This document shows positions 17,012 through 27,717 of a DNA stretch of 64,000 bases, piece by piece (positions within the stretch are counted from its first letter, which is position 1; the number at the start of each line of letters is the position of its first letter). Location: contig JAPCJH010000002.1 of the NCBI GenBank assembly GCA_027887045.1, positions 198,723-262,722 of the forward strand. The letters run 5' to 3'. The notes under the pieces are model-generated. The model did no database searches, had not been told where the DNA came from, and saw only the letters and a program-made list of their open reading frames with translations. The position numbers were made by a program, and so were the translations under genes. The DNA is from Nitrososphaerota archaeon. Its GTDB lineage: Archaea; Thermoproteota; Nitrososphaeria; Nitrososphaerales; Gagatemarchaeaceae.

Positions 17012-17593
17012 TTATCCATTGGGTAGAGATTTCTCCTTCCGCTCTCGCCACACGCCAGTAGAGAGGATCAGGAGCCCCAGAAGGAACACAGCCAGAGCTT
17101 CGATGTACTCTCCGAACGCCAAGAACAGGAACGAAAGACTTAGGGCAATTACCCCGAGAAGGACCAGCCGCTCACGGGTGGGCACCGACAGCACGTCTCT
17201 CTCCAGTTGTCTGCGGTACTTCGTTAGGAGTGTGACGAGCAAGATGAAAGCGATAGCCGCAACGAAGAAATCATAGGTTAGGCCAGAGTTGTAATCACCG
17301 AAGGTCAAGAGGAGGCCGATCTCGTCCCCGATGAAACCCGCGCCCACTCCGTACGCGATTGCGTAGATTCTGTCGAGCCTCTCTCCTCTTGCGGTTAGGC
17401 CCAGCCACCCGGCCGTTGCAATCAGCGCCAGCCCGTACCAGAAGTGATGAAAGTGAACGCCCTGCGACACGATTACGATCTTTGGGTTTAGCAAGGCGAA
17501 CGTTCGTGCAGCGAAGAAGCTGATGAGGAACGCTCCGACTGCTAAAAAGGAAAGCCCGTGCTTGTGGGAGTTCGGCCTAACATCGGTTGGCAA
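17012..17593 (-). CDS. multi-pass membrane protein
   Basis: A 193-residue protein with five to six membrane segments. Notable conserved-looking features are QGVHFHHFWYGL and a GVGAGFIGDEIGLLL helix with acidic residues inside the membrane, followed by a basic loop and two C-terminal helices. The family is not recognised. It lies 32 bases upstream of the OsmC gene and 23 bases downstream of the VIT1-type gene, all on the minus strand, which suggests one transcription unit concerned with oxidative or metal stress. Confidence 0.6.
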   Translation of the reverse strand: MPTDVRPNSHKHGLSFLAVGAFLISFFAARTFALLNPKIVIVSQGVHFHHFWYGLALIATAGWLGLTARGERLDRIYAIAYGVGAGFIGDEIGLLLTFGDYNSGLTYDFFVAAIAFILLVTLLTKYRRQLERDVLSVPTRERLVLLGVIALSLSFLFLAFGEYIEALAVFLLGLLILSTGVWRERKEKSLPNG

Positions 17594-17616
17594 GTTTTCT
17601 CACCGACCGATTCCGA

Positions 17617-18516
17617 CTAGATGGTTATCCCAAGGGAGACCCTGATCACGTAACCCAGAAGGTAAAGAACTACTGTGGTGCCGAACATGATCGAGAGAAT
17701 TTCAATGAAATCTCTGCGGAACGGCTTACCAGAGATCACAGCACCGTAGTAGGTCGCCCACGAGACGATTATTACCGCGAGTACCAACGACGCGAACAGG
17801 GCTAGCGTCATCGTCTTCGTGAGGAAGTAAGGCGTTGCCAGTATCACGGCGGTGACGAAATATGAAACCCCCGTGTAGACCGCCGAACGACGGGCCGACC
17901 CCTTGAAGCCTTGCTTCGCCTGGGCGAATGCGGCTGACGACATTGCCAGGGAGGCGGCCGCCCCTGCAATTATTCCCGCCAGGCCTGCGATTTCGGTGGA
18001 ATTGTAGATCCCCAGCGACCCGGCGTGGATTCCCGTAATCTCGACGAGCGCGTCCGCCAGCCCGAGGACGATGAATGAAATGTACTGAATCGAAGCGCTT
18101 TCGACCTTCTGGCTGAATTCCTTCTCGTGCCCTTCCTCGTCGCTGATCATCTGGTTGAAGAACTGCTGGTCTTCGGGGGGAATCAGATGAGCTACCGATT
18201 TGTACTTCTTGATCACCGCGCCTTCATGCCTGTAGAGATATCTGACAGCGAAAGTTATGCCGAAGAGCGTCTTGAGGAAGAGCACCCAATATATCTTCGA
18301 AGTGCTTGGTTTCACCTGCAAGTCTGGAACGAACTTCTTCCAAAATTCGAAGTGTGTGCGTTCCGTCTCCGCCAGTTCTCTTAGTATGGTCGCAAATGTC
18401 TCGTTCTTGACGACACCGGGCTGGCTCAATCGTTCGTAGAGGGTGTAGTCGTTGAACTCGTCGGCGCACCCTATTCGCGCAACCTGAACTAGCTCCTTGG
18501 GTGGGGGATCGGACAC
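17617..18516 (-). CDS. ferritin-like/VIT1-CCC1 fusion (MbfA-type) iron transporter
   Basis: A 299-residue fusion. Residues 1-145 form a rubrerythrin-like four-helix bundle with iron-ligand motifs (E52 in ETERTHFEFW and a later SDEEGHEKEF). Residues 150-299 form the VIT1/CCC1 membrane domain with about five helices (begins SFIVLGLADALVEITG). Such proteins export or sequester iron and manganese, with the soluble domain sensing or oxidising the metal. The OsmC protein downstream supports a role against peroxide and iron stress. Confidence 0.87.
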   Translation of the reverse strand: MSDPPPKELVQVARIGCADEFNDYTLYERLSQPGVVKNETFATILRELAETERTHFEFWKKFVPDLQVKPSTSKIYWVLFLKTLFGITFAVRYLYRHEGAVIKKYKSVAHLIPPEDQQFFNQMISDEEGHEKEFSQKVESASIQYISFIVLGLADALVEITGIHAGSLGIYNSTEIAGLAGIIAGAAASLAMSSAAFAQAKQGFKGSARRSAVYTGVSYFVTAVILATPYFLTKTMTLALFASLVLAVIIVSWATYYGAVISGKPFRRDFIEILSIMFGTTVVLYLLGYVIRVSLGITI

Positions 18517-18612
18517 TTGAGATGCCGTTGGCTTGCCTCACCTAGATGTTATATTAATTCCGAATCTAGTGAAATTAGATGGTATCACTTGATAGAAAAT
18601 TTTGCCTTACGC

Positions 18613-18620
18613 TTTTATAC
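18613..18620 (+). promoter_or_regulatory. TATA box of the DUF5679 gene
   Basis: TTTTATAC centred about 23 bases before ATG 18640, suggesting leaderless initiation at that codon rather than at the later in-frame ATGs. Confidence 0.5.
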
Positions 18621-18639
18621 ATAAGCGGTTTCCCCTATC

Positions 18640-18795
18640 ATGGAGACAATCAACATGACAATGGCATACTGCGTCAAGTGCAAGGCGTCGCGGGAAGTGA
18701 AGAACCCACAGAACATAGTTATGAAGAACGGCCGAAAGGCTGTTTCAGGGACCTGCCCTGTCTGTGGAACGAAGCTCTTCAGAATCGGAGGCTAG
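18640..18795 (+). CDS. DUF5679 small zinc-ribbon protein
   Basis: A 51-residue protein with two CxxC knuckles (C11/C14 and C39/C42) around a basic loop ending in GRKAVSGTCPVCGTKLFRI. This matches the archaeal DUF5679 family, short single-domain zinc ribbons often found near information-processing genes. ATG 18640 is favoured over later ATGs at 18655 and 18661 by the TATA box. Role unknown; nucleic-acid binding is plausible. Confidence 0.72.
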   Translation: METINMTMAYCVKCKASREVKNPQNIVMKNGRKAVSGTCPVCGTKLFRIGG

Positions 18796-18829
18796 CAGAG
18801 CCCGCCGATCACATCGCGTGTTCACCCTT

Positions 18830-19933
18830 TCATCTTAGCCAACTCTCTATGCTGACTTGTGCTCCTTTGGTAGCTCGGAGCCCCGAGACATGCACGCCAA
18901 GTAACCGGACTTTCTTTTCACTGCTCCGAAAGTCATTGAGCAAAGCGAGCGCCTCCTTCTGGATTATGGAGTAATTCTGGGTCGGGGCGGGGAGACTCTT
19001 CTCTCGGGTGTGGGTCTCGAACCCCCTAAAGCGTATCTTGATCCCCACTTTCCGAAATTCAATCCTCATCTGTTCCGCCCTCTCGGAGAGTTCCCTGGAA
19101 AGACCCTCGATGACGTCTTCGATCAGCTTCCAATCGGATGTGTCCTCTTCCAAGGTCCGTTCAGTTCCGAGCGAGCGAATCGGTCTCTCTCGAACTCGGT
19201 CGGCGTCCAATCCGTTTGCGGCGGACCAGAGCCACGACCCGGTCCTTCCCAAGAGGGTCTTGAGGACCTTCGGGTCGGTTTGCTGGATGTCTCCGATTGA
19301 CTCGAACCCCTTCGCGCGCAAGAGTGATTCCGTCTTGTGACCGACACCAGGAATTCTGCTCATCGGGAGAGTAGCCAGAAAGCGAGCGGCACCACCCCGA
19401 GGCACGACCGTCACTTTGTTGGGCTTATTGAGGTCAGACGCAATCTTCGCCGCTGTTTTCGACTCAGCTATTCCGACTGAACTGGTTAGGCCAGTCTTCC
19501 TTTTGATCTCCTCCCTCATCTCTGAAACCAAGTTGAGGGCCTCTCTCACGTTGTGCACGCTGTCAGATAAGTCGAGAAAAGCCTCGTCGATACTGACCTG
19601 CTCAAACTTTTTTCCGTGCTCCTTGATGATGTCCATTACCTCGCCGGACAGCCTTTCGTAATACGCGAAATCGGGTTTGAGATATAGCGCGTCTCTGCAG
19701 AGTCTCCAAGCCTGTGAGATTGGCATGCCTGACCTTATTCCGAATGCCCTTGCGGGGTAATTGCACGCCACAACTACTCCTCTTCCCATCCCGTTTCGGG
19801 GGTCGGCCCCAACCACGACTGGCTTGTCCTTGAGGGACGGATCCCTCCCAACTTCTGCGGAAGCGTAATAGGAATCCATGTCAATGTGTACGATGAATTT
19901 CTCCTTGGAGGGTTCCTCGAAGAGCTCTGGCAT
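18830..19933 (-). CDS. dinB: DNA polymerase IV (Y family)
   Basis: A translesion polymerase of the Dpo4/DinB type. The first catalytic motif is HIDMDSYYASAE with D18 and the steric-gate Y23; the second is VSIDEAFLDLSD with the catalytic Asp-Glu pair. The HhH region SRIPGVGHKTESLL and the little-finger domain (about residues 250-367) follow. Full length. The C-terminus lacks an obvious PCNA-binding QxxhxxFF peptide and ends VSIESWLR. It stands between a small zinc ribbon and leuS on the minus strand. Confidence 0.93.
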   Translation of the reverse strand: MPELFEEPSKEKFIVHIDMDSYYASAEVGRDPSLKDKPVVVGADPRNGMGRGVVVACNYPARAFGIRSGMPISQAWRLCRDALYLKPDFAYYERLSGEVMDIIKEHGKKFEQVSIDEAFLDLSDSVHNVREALNLVSEMREEIKRKTGLTSSVGIAESKTAAKIASDLNKPNKVTVVPRGGAARFLATLPMSRIPGVGHKTESLLRAKGFESIGDIQQTDPKVLKTLLGRTGSWLWSAANGLDADRVRERPIRSLGTERTLEEDTSDWKLIEDVIEGLSRELSERAEQMRIEFRKVGIKIRFRGFETHTREKSLPAPTQNYSIIQKEALALLNDFRSSEKKVRLLGVHVSGLRATKGAQVSIESWLR

Positions 19934-20023
19934 GCGGTGGAGAGCAAGTCGGGTGCCTGATGTATAACGATTTCAGCGAGCTAGAAGTCGATTCTTGGGG
20001 ACAGAGGGAATCTCAGGGGCTGA

Positions 20024-22855
20024 TTATTCCAGGAAGAAGGCGGGTTTCAATGGGAGCGCGTCCTTCGCCCTGCCCTTCGGATCATACATGCCCTCGGTCG
20101 ACGCCTTCATGACCTTGACCTCTCTTCCCAGCTCCGAAGCCAAGAAGTCGGCGGCTCCAATCAGGAGTTTGTGTTCGTCGAAGTCGGGTTGGGATAGGAA
20201 TTTCCCGACGATTTCTTCTCCGAGGTCGTACTGTAGCTTGATTACTCGGTCGGGGGAAATTCCAATATCCGGGAATTCTTTCAACACAATACCAACGTTC
20301 TCTTTCTTCAGCCTCGAACGCGTCACCGCGGCGAAGAAGCGAACTGCTTGGGGGGACGGCGTGTAGATGTACAGTCGACGTGTTTCTCCCTTCACTATCC
20401 TCAGGAGATTCCTCGCGTCCTCCAGAACCCTAGCGACCACGAGCTCGGATAACTCGGCCCTCTCGTCGAGAGGGTAGTCTCTCGGCGATGGCCAATCAGC
20501 CTGCGAGGCCAGCCCCTTTCCACCGAGCGTGCGGTTGAGTTCCTCCGAGGCGAACGGGATGAAAGGAGAAAGCAGTCGCGTGAGAGCTAAGAATACGCTG
20601 AGGAGCGTGTCGCGTCGCGTCTCGACGCATCTGCGGTTGTACCACCGGAGGTCGTTCCAAATGTCCAGGAACGCAATCGAGAACGCTCTTCGAATCTTCA
20701 TCTCTTCCAACGCCGTCGTTACACTCGCGATGCGCCGGTTCGTCGTCGAAATGAGCCAGGCGTCGAGCTCGTTTGGTTCTCGGTCTACCGAATCCTCCAG
20801 GACTTTGGCAAGGGAGGGAAGGAGAGACTCCACCTTTGAGCGCATGTCTTCTGCGTTCTTCCCTGTCCAGTCAGCGTCGTCCATTCCGTCCGCAGCGAGA
20901 GCGAGGGTCGCTCGTAGGGGGTCGGCGCCGTACTTCTCCAGGGCCGCGCCCCAGGTCACGAAGTTCCCCTTGGTCTTGCTCATCTTGGTTCCATCTATCT
21001 GTATCATTCCGTTGACGCTGAAGGCCCTCGGCCAGCGAGCCTCTTCGAAGAGCGCGGCGTGGTGGAAGGCGAAGAAGGTTAGGTGGTTGGGTATTAGCTC
21101 CTTCGCGGAATTTCTCAGGTCGACCGGATACCAATACAGGAAATCCTCTCTCATCGACTTCACTATATTTTCACTTGCGTGGGCCGCCTTCGCCACGTTC
21201 CCTACTCGCCCGCGCCCTAGGAGCACGTAATCGAAAAGCTCGAGCGTCAAGTTTGCCGGCTTGATCTTCTCCGTGCTCACGAATTTGTTGATCATGTAGA
21301 AGGCCATGTATATCGTGGAGTCGCTCAGCGTCTCGACGATCCATTCCTTGTCCCACGGAAGTTTGGTCCCCATCCCGGACCTCCGAGCGCAGGGCCAATC
21401 CCGAAGCCAATCGATGGTCGCGTAATACAACTGTCTCGATTCTGGTGGGAACACCGCTGCCTTCTCGATCAATCCCTTTGTTCGCGCTTTCCACTTTTCG
21501 TTCGAGTAGTTCAGGAACCACTGATTTTCAAGGATCTTCACATAACAACGCGTCCCGCATCTGCACACCACCTTTTCGGAGAGCTCGAGCATCTTGGATA
21601 GCGTCCCCTCCTTCAGCATCGCCTCGGCGGCCTTCTCTCTCGCTTCGCCGACCTTCATCCCCGCGAGAGGACCCGTGTTCGGCTTCATGACACCCCTATG
21701 AAACTCGACCTTGTAGACCTCCGCGGTCGCGTCCAGCAACTTGGAGTCGGTTGAGTCCTTGATCCCGAATTTCTTGATGGCGTCCGCCGCGGGAAATTCG
21801 GAGTAGCCCGGGACTGCAATGATCGAGATCGGTCTTATCTTCTCGGCGACTTCCTTCACCTGTCGCGACACGGGGATCTTCCCAGATCTGATCTCCTCCA
21901 GGGCCTGCAAGTCGTAGGGAGCGTCTGCTGGTTCCCCGGGGACGATCCCCGTCGCCAGCTCGGGGTCGACGAAGGCTGAGGGAAGGACAGGCAGCATTCG
22001 GCCCGTGATAGGCGACTTTACTTCCCTGCCAACGAGATCTGTCCCCTTGAAGGAGCGCAGCGGCGTGACGGCGCGTTTTTGTTCACTAAGCCTCTTGACC
22101 GCGGATGAGCTGATTATCCACAGTTCCCCGTCCACGTTTGCCTCGGAATACTCAGCGTCGGGATTCACCCAGACGTTGACGGTGCCGTAGATGGTCTCGG
22201 TCCTCAGGGTGCCGCCGACGAGGGCAAAATCGCCCATCCCGAACTTCACCAGGTAGAACTCCTCGGGAGACGCGCCCTCGCCCTCCATCCTGTCGTGGTC
22301 CCCCGTCGGGCTTTGGTCGAGGGAGCACCATACGACGGGGTGAGTCCCCTGGACAACGTATCCGAGCTCCCTCAGCCTGGTGTATTGCCACTCCACAAAC
22401 CTCTTGAACGCGGGGTCGACGGTGGTGAACTCTCGTCTCCAGTCGATGGAGAGCCCGGTGTCCTTGACCACCTTTCGGCTAACCTTGGTGTAGTAGGACG
22501 CGAGGTATTCCGGGTCCTTGAATTTGTCGACCTCGCTTTCGGGGACTCCGTCCGCCTCGACGAGCGCTCTCCTCGCCCCTTCGTCTCCTTGCGCAAGCCT
22601 GTAGCTCATCCCCACGATTGACTCCCCGGTCCAGTGCCACGCCCAGGGAAAGAGGACGTTGTACCCCTGCATCCTCTTGAAGCGGGCGTAGATGTCGACC
22701 CGAGTCGCGGTGAAGCAGTGGCCTACGTGGACGGGCCCGTTCATGTACGGGTAAGGGAAGGTGACGAAGATCTTCTTCTTGCCCTTGACCGGGTCGGACT
22801 CGTGGACCTTTCTTTCGTTCCAGACTTTGAGCCAGTATCGTTCGCGTTCCTCCAA
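20024..22855 (-). CDS. leuS: leucyl-tRNA synthetase, archaeal type
   Basis: Charges tRNA-Leu. The class I HIGH motif appears as HVGH at residues 43-46 after PYPYMNGP, and KMSKS as KMSKTKGN. A large CP1 editing domain lies between them, and the anticodon-binding and C-terminal domains follow. At 943 residues it has archaeal/eukaryal length. The start is TTG 22855. Only six bases separate it from the alaS stop upstream on the same strand, so alaS and leuS probably form one operon. Confidence 0.95.
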   Translation of the reverse strand: MEERERYWLKVWNERKVHESDPVKGKKKIFVTFPYPYMNGPVHVGHCFTATRVDIYARFKRMQGYNVLFPWAWHWTGESIVGMSYRLAQGDEGARRALVEADGVPESEVDKFKDPEYLASYYTKVSRKVVKDTGLSIDWRREFTTVDPAFKRFVEWQYTRLRELGYVVQGTHPVVWCSLDQSPTGDHDRMEGEGASPEEFYLVKFGMGDFALVGGTLRTETIYGTVNVWVNPDAEYSEANVDGELWIISSSAVKRLSEQKRAVTPLRSFKGTDLVGREVKSPITGRMLPVLPSAFVDPELATGIVPGEPADAPYDLQALEEIRSGKIPVSRQVKEVAEKIRPISIIAVPGYSEFPAADAIKKFGIKDSTDSKLLDATAEVYKVEFHRGVMKPNTGPLAGMKVGEAREKAAEAMLKEGTLSKMLELSEKVVCRCGTRCYVKILENQWFLNYSNEKWKARTKGLIEKAAVFPPESRQLYYATIDWLRDWPCARRSGMGTKLPWDKEWIVETLSDSTIYMAFYMINKFVSTEKIKPANLTLELFDYVLLGRGRVGNVAKAAHASENIVKSMREDFLYWYPVDLRNSAKELIPNHLTFFAFHHAALFEEARWPRAFSVNGMIQIDGTKMSKTKGNFVTWGAALEKYGADPLRATLALAADGMDDADWTGKNAEDMRSKVESLLPSLAKVLEDSVDREPNELDAWLISTTNRRIASVTTALEEMKIRRAFSIAFLDIWNDLRWYNRRCVETRRDTLLSVFLALTRLLSPFIPFASEELNRTLGGKGLASQADWPSPRDYPLDERAELSELVVARVLEDARNLLRIVKGETRRLYIYTPSPQAVRFFAAVTRSRLKKENVGIVLKEFPDIGISPDRVIKLQYDLGEEIVGKFLSQPDFDEHKLLIGAADFLASELGREVKVMKASTEGMYDPKGRAKDALPLKPAFFLE

Positions 22856-22861
22856 TCGGGA

Positions 22862-25594
22862 TCAGTTCCTCAGGATCGTTGAAATCGCGGACTCAATCGA
22901 GCCCGCAGCTTCGTTGATCTTCTCAGCCATGGGCCCGCCCCCCTGGGCGAAGGTGGGCGTCCCGCCGCCCGAACCTCCAAGGATCGCAGAAACTCTCTTT
23001 ACGATCTCGGTCGCAGATGCGCCAGCGAACCGCGCCTTGGATCCGACGAAGCAGATAATCTTTGCCGAGTTGCCTTTGGTTGACAGACTGGCGTAAATCA
23101 GGGTTGGGTCGGATTGGACGCACTTCTGACCTTGAGCAATAATCAGGTCCTCTGCGAGTGGGGGGTTCACGCCGACATAAAGCCTTACGCTCCCGACGGG
23201 CTTCGCGCTTGAGAGGATCTGCGCCGTGGACATTTCGGCGAGTTGTTCTCCGAGAGCTCGTTCCCGGGCTCGGGAAGCTTCAAGCTCTTCCCGTAAGGAA
23301 TTCACAACCTTAGCCACGTTTTCGCGCTGCGTCCCGAGGGCGGCGGCGAGGGCTTCAAGGGTCGAGTCCATTTCGTGCAAATAGGCCATCGCAGGTTCTC
23401 CTGCTACGAACTCGATTCTCTCCACTCCGTCCTGAATCCTTTCGACTTTGGTTATCTTGATGAACCCCACCTCCCCCGTTCTTCTCGTGTGAGTGCCCCC
23501 GCACGCCTCGATGTCCCAGCCGCCTATGTTTACGACCCGGATCATTTTTGCGGGGACAACCCCTCCCTGATAGAGCCTGAAGCCGTACCGCTTCTCGGCC
23601 TCGGTTCTTTGCATGAAGGAGATGTCCACCTGCATATCCTTCCTCACTACCTCGTTCGCGAGATCCTCGATTTTCTGTACCTGCTCGTGAGTCAGATGCG
23701 CGTAATGCGTTATGTCCAGCCGGCCGTAGTTCTCCTCCTTGAAGGCGGAATGTTGCCAGACCCACGGCCCGAGGATTTGTCTTGAGGACCCGTTCAAAAT
23801 GTGTGTCGCAGTGTGAATCTTAGTGATCTTCGTCCTGCGGGAACCGTCCACCCTACACTTGACGAGCGCGGAGGCCTTCGGGAGTTTGCCCTCCACCTTG
23901 TGGATGACGATGTCACCATACTTCTCGACGTTGGTGACCGTTGCTCCCGCGATAGTCCCATGATCCGGCTCCTGCCCGCCTCCTCTAGGATAGAACGCCG
24001 TCTGGTTGAGGACGACATGCTTTCCGTCGAAGACTCGTAGGACTTTCGCCTTGAATTCCAACTTGTCGGGATCCTGATAATACAGGAGTTTAGTCGCCGG
24101 AAGACGGTCGATGTCGAAGGCCGGTTTCGCCTCCTCGACTTTCCTGGTGCTGTGCCTGGCGAGGACCCTTTCGTAAAAGTCTTCCGGGACGGATACTTTT
24201 GCACTCGCCTGGTGTAGCTGTTCCGGGGTCACGCCGTCTGAATCGTATAGCTTCACAAGCTCCTCCGTTGAGAGGCTCTTCCCTCCCGAAGCGACCGAAA
24301 CCACTATCTTGGCGACCCGCTCTGTAGTGGAAGTGTACCTGCTCGACTCGACGTCCAGTATCTCGGCGACGTCGTTTCTGTGTTCTTCAAGCTCGGGATA
24401 CATCTTGGAGAGGTAATCGATGTGCCAGTTCACGACGTCCTGAAGTTTCAGAGGGAAATGGTACTGATTGATGAAGTTCATAGCCCGCCTATAGAGGATC
24501 CTCAGGTTGTATCCGCCCCCGGAGTTGCTCGGGAGCATGCCGTCAGCAAGGGCGAACAGCAAGGTCTGGGCGTGGTCTGCGATCGCGTATACCGCCTCCA
24601 AGGAGCCGAATTCCTCGGTGAGCGCGGCAGGTCCGACTCCGAGTTGCTTTGCGAGAAGCCGTCTAGCTTCCGTGAGCGACTTGAACTCGTCAATGTTCAA
24701 TACCCCTGCGAGCTTTGAGTAACGGAGGAAAAGGTCGCGGTCGTACTCTAATCTGCAGACTTTCTTCATCTCCCTTAGGACGTACGGGAAATTCGAGTCG
24801 TAGGAGGTGGGGGTCCCTTGCGTCATCCATGTGAGCCTCTGAAGTCCCGCCCCCATGTCGACTACCTTCTCCTTCATCTCTACATATTTGTCCGGGGTCC
24901 CTTCGTACGCGGTGAAGACGGCGTTCCCCAGTTCAAGGCCCCTCACGAAGAATTCGAGCGAATAACCGAACGCGCCGTATCCGAGCCAGACGTCTTCATT
25001 GAAGGTTATCTCCCGTGCAGGTATCCCAAGTTCCTTGGTGATCAGCGCGAAATCAAGGTCGATGCATCGGTCCTTCCAGTAACCCTGCCGATCGGCGATG
25101 CTCGTTTGCCCGACCATACAGAAGGACGTGTTGTGTTTGCCGCTTACTCCCACGCTGGGTATGTCATTGAAACGAAGGCACATCTGTGGCACGACGAGCG
25201 GATTCGCCGGAAGCTCGAACACGACCTTCCCCCCTTCAATTCTTTGGAAATCGATAATCGAGGCCACCGTGAAGTAGAGATCGGGTCGCCATCGGGCGAC
25301 GACCGGGTAGCGCTTTACGCTAGTGTGCCCGTCCCTCTTGAAGAAGCGTTCCACGATTCTCCAAGTCTCGACGTAATCCAGCTTCTTCTTGGCAGGCGGG
25401 TCCCCGATGAATGAATACGGGGAGCAGGGCTGGTCATCGCATCGGGTCCTCTTCTCGTCCAGCGTCCAGAAGTGTCTTCCGCAATTTTCACATTTTTTTC
25501 TTACGAAACCTTCGCGCCTGAAGAGGTCGACGAAATAGTACTTTTTGAAGTCGGCCGAGAACTTGCGTCTTAATGCATCCTTCTGCTCGTTCAA
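22862..25594 (-). CDS. alaS: alanyl-tRNA synthetase, archaeal type
   Basis: Charges tRNA-Ala. It starts with the archaeal N-terminal extension ([20 protein letters not shown]...) preceding the class II catalytic domain. The editing domain has the HxxxH motif in HTATHILNG and the Cys-His motif [13 protein letters not shown]. The C-Ala domain has a Gly-rich stretch [15 protein letters not shown]. It is 910 residues, normal for archaea. The start is TTG 25594. It is first gene of the alaS-leuS unit and diverges from rpl12. Confidence 0.95.
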   Translation of the reverse strand: MNEQKDALRRKFSADFKKYYFVDLFRREGFVRKKCENCGRHFWTLDEKRTRCDDQPCSPYSFIGDPPAKKKLDYVETWRIVERFFKRDGHTSVKRYPVVARWRPDLYFTVASIIDFQRIEGGKVVFELPANPLVVPQMCLRFNDIPSVGVSGKHNTSFCMVGQTSIADRQGYWKDRCIDLDFALITKELGIPAREITFNEDVWLGYGAFGYSLEFFVRGLELGNAVFTAYEGTPDKYVEMKEKVVDMGAGLQRLTWMTQGTPTSYDSNFPYVLREMKKVCRLEYDRDLFLRYSKLAGVLNIDEFKSLTEARRLLAKQLGVGPAALTEEFGSLEAVYAIADHAQTLLFALADGMLPSNSGGGYNLRILYRRAMNFINQYHFPLKLQDVVNWHIDYLSKMYPELEEHRNDVAEILDVESSRYTSTTERVAKIVVSVASGGKSLSTEELVKLYDSDGVTPEQLHQASAKVSVPEDFYERVLARHSTRKVEEAKPAFDIDRLPATKLLYYQDPDKLEFKAKVLRVFDGKHVVLNQTAFYPRGGGQEPDHGTIAGATVTNVEKYGDIVIHKVEGKLPKASALVKCRVDGSRRTKITKIHTATHILNGSSRQILGPWVWQHSAFKEENYGRLDITHYAHLTHEQVQKIEDLANEVVRKDMQVDISFMQRTEAEKRYGFRLYQGGVVPAKMIRVVNIGGWDIEACGGTHTRRTGEVGFIKITKVERIQDGVERIEFVAGEPAMAYLHEMDSTLEALAAALGTQRENVAKVVNSLREELEASRARERALGEQLAEMSTAQILSSAKPVGSVRLYVGVNPPLAEDLIIAQGQKCVQSDPTLIYASLSTKGNSAKIICFVGSKARFAGASATEIVKRVSAILGGSGGGTPTFAQGGGPMAEKINEAAGSIESAISTILRN

Positions 25595-25735
25595 GCGATT
25601 GATACTCTACTGAAACGTGCATCTAGGCCCACACTAATTAAACTTGGAATCAGAGATCCATCGTTGAAATCGCTTAGGGCGTTTGCCAGTCGAAATCTTA
25701 AATATCTACTCCTGAGCGCCTCGGAACGAATCACG

Positions 25736-26038
25736 TTGGAATACGTCTACGCGGCGCTCTTGCTTCACAAGCTCGGAAAACCAGTGACTGAAGAGAACCT
25801 GACCAGCGTCGTAAAGGCTGCGGGGGTCACTCCGGACACGGTCAAGGTCAAGGCACTTGCGTCTGCACTAAGCGAGGTCAATATCGATGAAGCGCTGAAG
25901 AATGCCGCAACGATGGCTGTAGCCGCTGCTCCGGCCCCGCAAGCGGGTGCTCCAGCGGCGAAAGCGGAAGAGAAACCCAAAGAGGATGAGAAGAAGGACG
26001 AGGAAGCCCTCGCGGGACTCGCGTCACTCTTCGGATAG
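25736..26038 (+). CDS. rpl12: ribosomal protein L12 (P1-type stalk protein)
   Basis: The acidic stalk protein that recruits translation factors. From TTG 25736 it reads [19 protein letters not shown], the usual L12/P1 dimerisation domain. An Ala/Pro hinge ([12 protein letters not shown]) and charged tail ending [10 protein letters not shown] follow. At 100 residues it is normal. A CTTAAATAT box lies about 33 bases upstream. It faces rpl10 tail to tail instead of following it, which breaks the common L11-L1-L10-L12 order. Confidence 0.92.
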   Translation: MEYVYAALLLHKLGKPVTEENLTSVVKAAGVTPDTVKVKALASALSEVNIDEALKNAATMAVAAAPAPQAGAPAAKAEEKPKEDEKKDEEALAGLASLFG

Positions 26039-26123
26039 ATACCAGGTCCACAGACTGTCTACGTTCGTCCTCCCTCGCCATGCGTTGGCGTTGGGATTGT
26101 TAGGAAAGCTTCGACGCCGCTCT

Positions 26124-26996
26124 CTACTGGAAGCCCTTTTCCTTGGCTTTCGCTAGGAGTGCCAAAGCCTCGGCTTCAGCCCTCCCAAGGATTCTGGGCG
26201 CGCTTTCCGGAGTCAAGAAACCGGCTTCCGTGGCTAGGCCTAGTGCCTCCCGGTAAGCTCTCGCTAGGATCTCGGGCGCTGTCTCCTTCGTTAGATAGCC
26301 GATTGTAATTGCAAGGGCGCGCGAGGAGGCGAACGCGGCGAGGAGTGACTCGCGATATTTCTCGAGATCGATTGCTACGACATCTCCAGGGTAAATCAAC
26401 CCCTCCTCGTAACCCAAGGCGATTGAGAGCCCTGCCCGGATCGGCTTTATCCCGAGCTTCGCCAGCAGACTCGCCAGCTTCGGAGAAATTACTGTTCCCT
26501 TCTTTGCGGCAACTGAATCCTTGTTCACCCAAATGCTCCCCGACTCGATCTTGGTCTGGATGCCAGCTTCCCTGAATTCGCTGAGGATGGGTCCAGCGGG
26601 CAGGTTTGTGTTCCCTGCGGGGACCATGATGTTTTCCGGTGCGACGTCGCCTGCGCGCGCCGGCAGATTCACCTTGTTCTTGTCCAGGAGAAGGTAGAGC
26701 TTGAACGGATCGAATTTGGAGAAGATCAGCGCGTTCTGTCCCGTGAGATGGGCGATGAGCTCGTCGGCGTTCTTGATCCCGGCTCTCTTCAGGGCCATGA
26801 CCGCCAGCTTGTTCTTCACGACGAAGACCTCTGCGTTCCCGCGAAGCGCCTTCCGGACTGCCATCAGCTGCGTCGCCCTAACCTTGGAGAGCCCGGTCAG
26901 GACTATGACGGGATAATTCTTCGCAAGCTCGGAAGCCCGTTCGACAACGGCTTTCTTCTTGGGGTTGGGCTCGCGCACCTGGACGGTCTGGCTCAA
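26124..26996 (-). CDS. rpl10: ribosomal protein L10 (P0-type)
   Basis: The stalk base protein that binds 23S rRNA, L11 and L12 dimers. The N-terminal domain reads KNYPVIVLTGLSKVRATQL and includes the insertion domain typical of archaeal P0. At 290 residues it ends in Ala-rich helices (ILGRAEAEALALLAKAKEKG) that carry L12-binding sites, without the acidic tail seen in many archaea. The ATG overlaps the rpl1 stop by four bases, so translation is coupled. Confidence 0.94.
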   Translation of the reverse strand: MSQTVQVREPNPKKKAVVERASELAKNYPVIVLTGLSKVRATQLMAVRKALRGNAEVFVVKNKLAVMALKRAGIKNADELIAHLTGQNALIFSKFDPFKLYLLLDKNKVNLPARAGDVAPENIMVPAGNTNLPAGPILSEFREAGIQTKIESGSIWVNKDSVAAKKGTVISPKLASLLAKLGIKPIRAGLSIALGYEEGLIYPGDVVAIDLEKYRESLLAAFASSRALAITIGYLTKETAPEILARAYREALGLATEAGFLTPESAPRILGRAEAEALALLAKAKEKGFQ

Positions 26997-27649
26997 GTTT
27001 GCGCTACCGCCTGTTTGACCGGCTTCCCCATCGTGGTCTTGACAATTACGGATTTGATGTTCCTCTCGCCGGCGGGGAGCTTCTTCTGGACGGCCTGCAC
27101 GACCGCGAGGACGTTCTCTGCGAGGTCCGCGTCGGATAGATTCCTGTCGCCGACTCTAGCGGCGACCCCGAGAGAGCCCCTGCTTCGGACCCTTATGGCG
27201 GTCCTGGTTCTGTTGATCAATGCTTCAACGGGGGCGTTCGGCGGGACGGGAGTCGGGATCTTCCCCTTCGGGCCGAGTGACTGCCCGAGGACCTTTCCTA
27301 TCCTGGGCATCAACGCAGTGTCAGCGAGGAAGAAATCGTAGGAGCGCGCGAGTTTCTTCGCGTCCTTCTTTGTCCCCGCGTAGCTCTCAAGCTGGGACGG
27401 GTCTATCACCACGTCGACCTTTGCATTCTTCGCCCTGAGCGCGAGGTCTCCTCCTCCGATGAAAGCAATCTTTGCCTGCTTTGACGTAGGGTGCGGAAGG
27501 TAGACTGTTTCGTTGATGTTGAGGTCCGTCTTCTTGACGTCCACTTCTTTCAGGGTCAGAATGACCTCTACCGATTCTGCGAATTTCCTCTCTGGGGCGT
27601 TTTCCTTCCCTTTCCTGATAAGCTCAGCAAGCTGGGTTGTAGTAAGCAT
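26993..27649 (-). CDS. rpl1: ribosomal protein L1
   Basis: The L1-stalk protein, which assists release of deacylated tRNA. Family signatures are FIGGGDLALRAKNAKVDVV and LGKVLGQSLGPKGKIPTPVPPN. Length 218 is normal for archaea. A 68-base gap separates it from rpl11 upstream and holds a CTTTTAATG box on the minus strand. The rpl1-rpl10 pair may thus have its own promoter, and a leader that could carry an autoregulatory L1 site as known in other archaea. Confidence 0.94.
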   Translation of the reverse strand: MLTTTQLAELIRKGKENAPERKFAESVEVILTLKEVDVKKTDLNINETVYLPHPTSKQAKIAFIGGGDLALRAKNAKVDVVIDPSQLESYAGTKKDAKKLARSYDFFLADTALMPRIGKVLGQSLGPKGKIPTPVPPNAPVEALINRTRTAIRVRSRGSLGVAARVGDRNLSDADLAENVLAVVQAVQKKLPAGERNIKSVIVKTTMGKPVKQAVAQT

Positions 27650-27717
27650 CGTCTCTCACGGAGTCCTTGTCGAGCCCACGAATTGTCATTAAAAGACTTG
27701 CGGTAGGCTACAATATT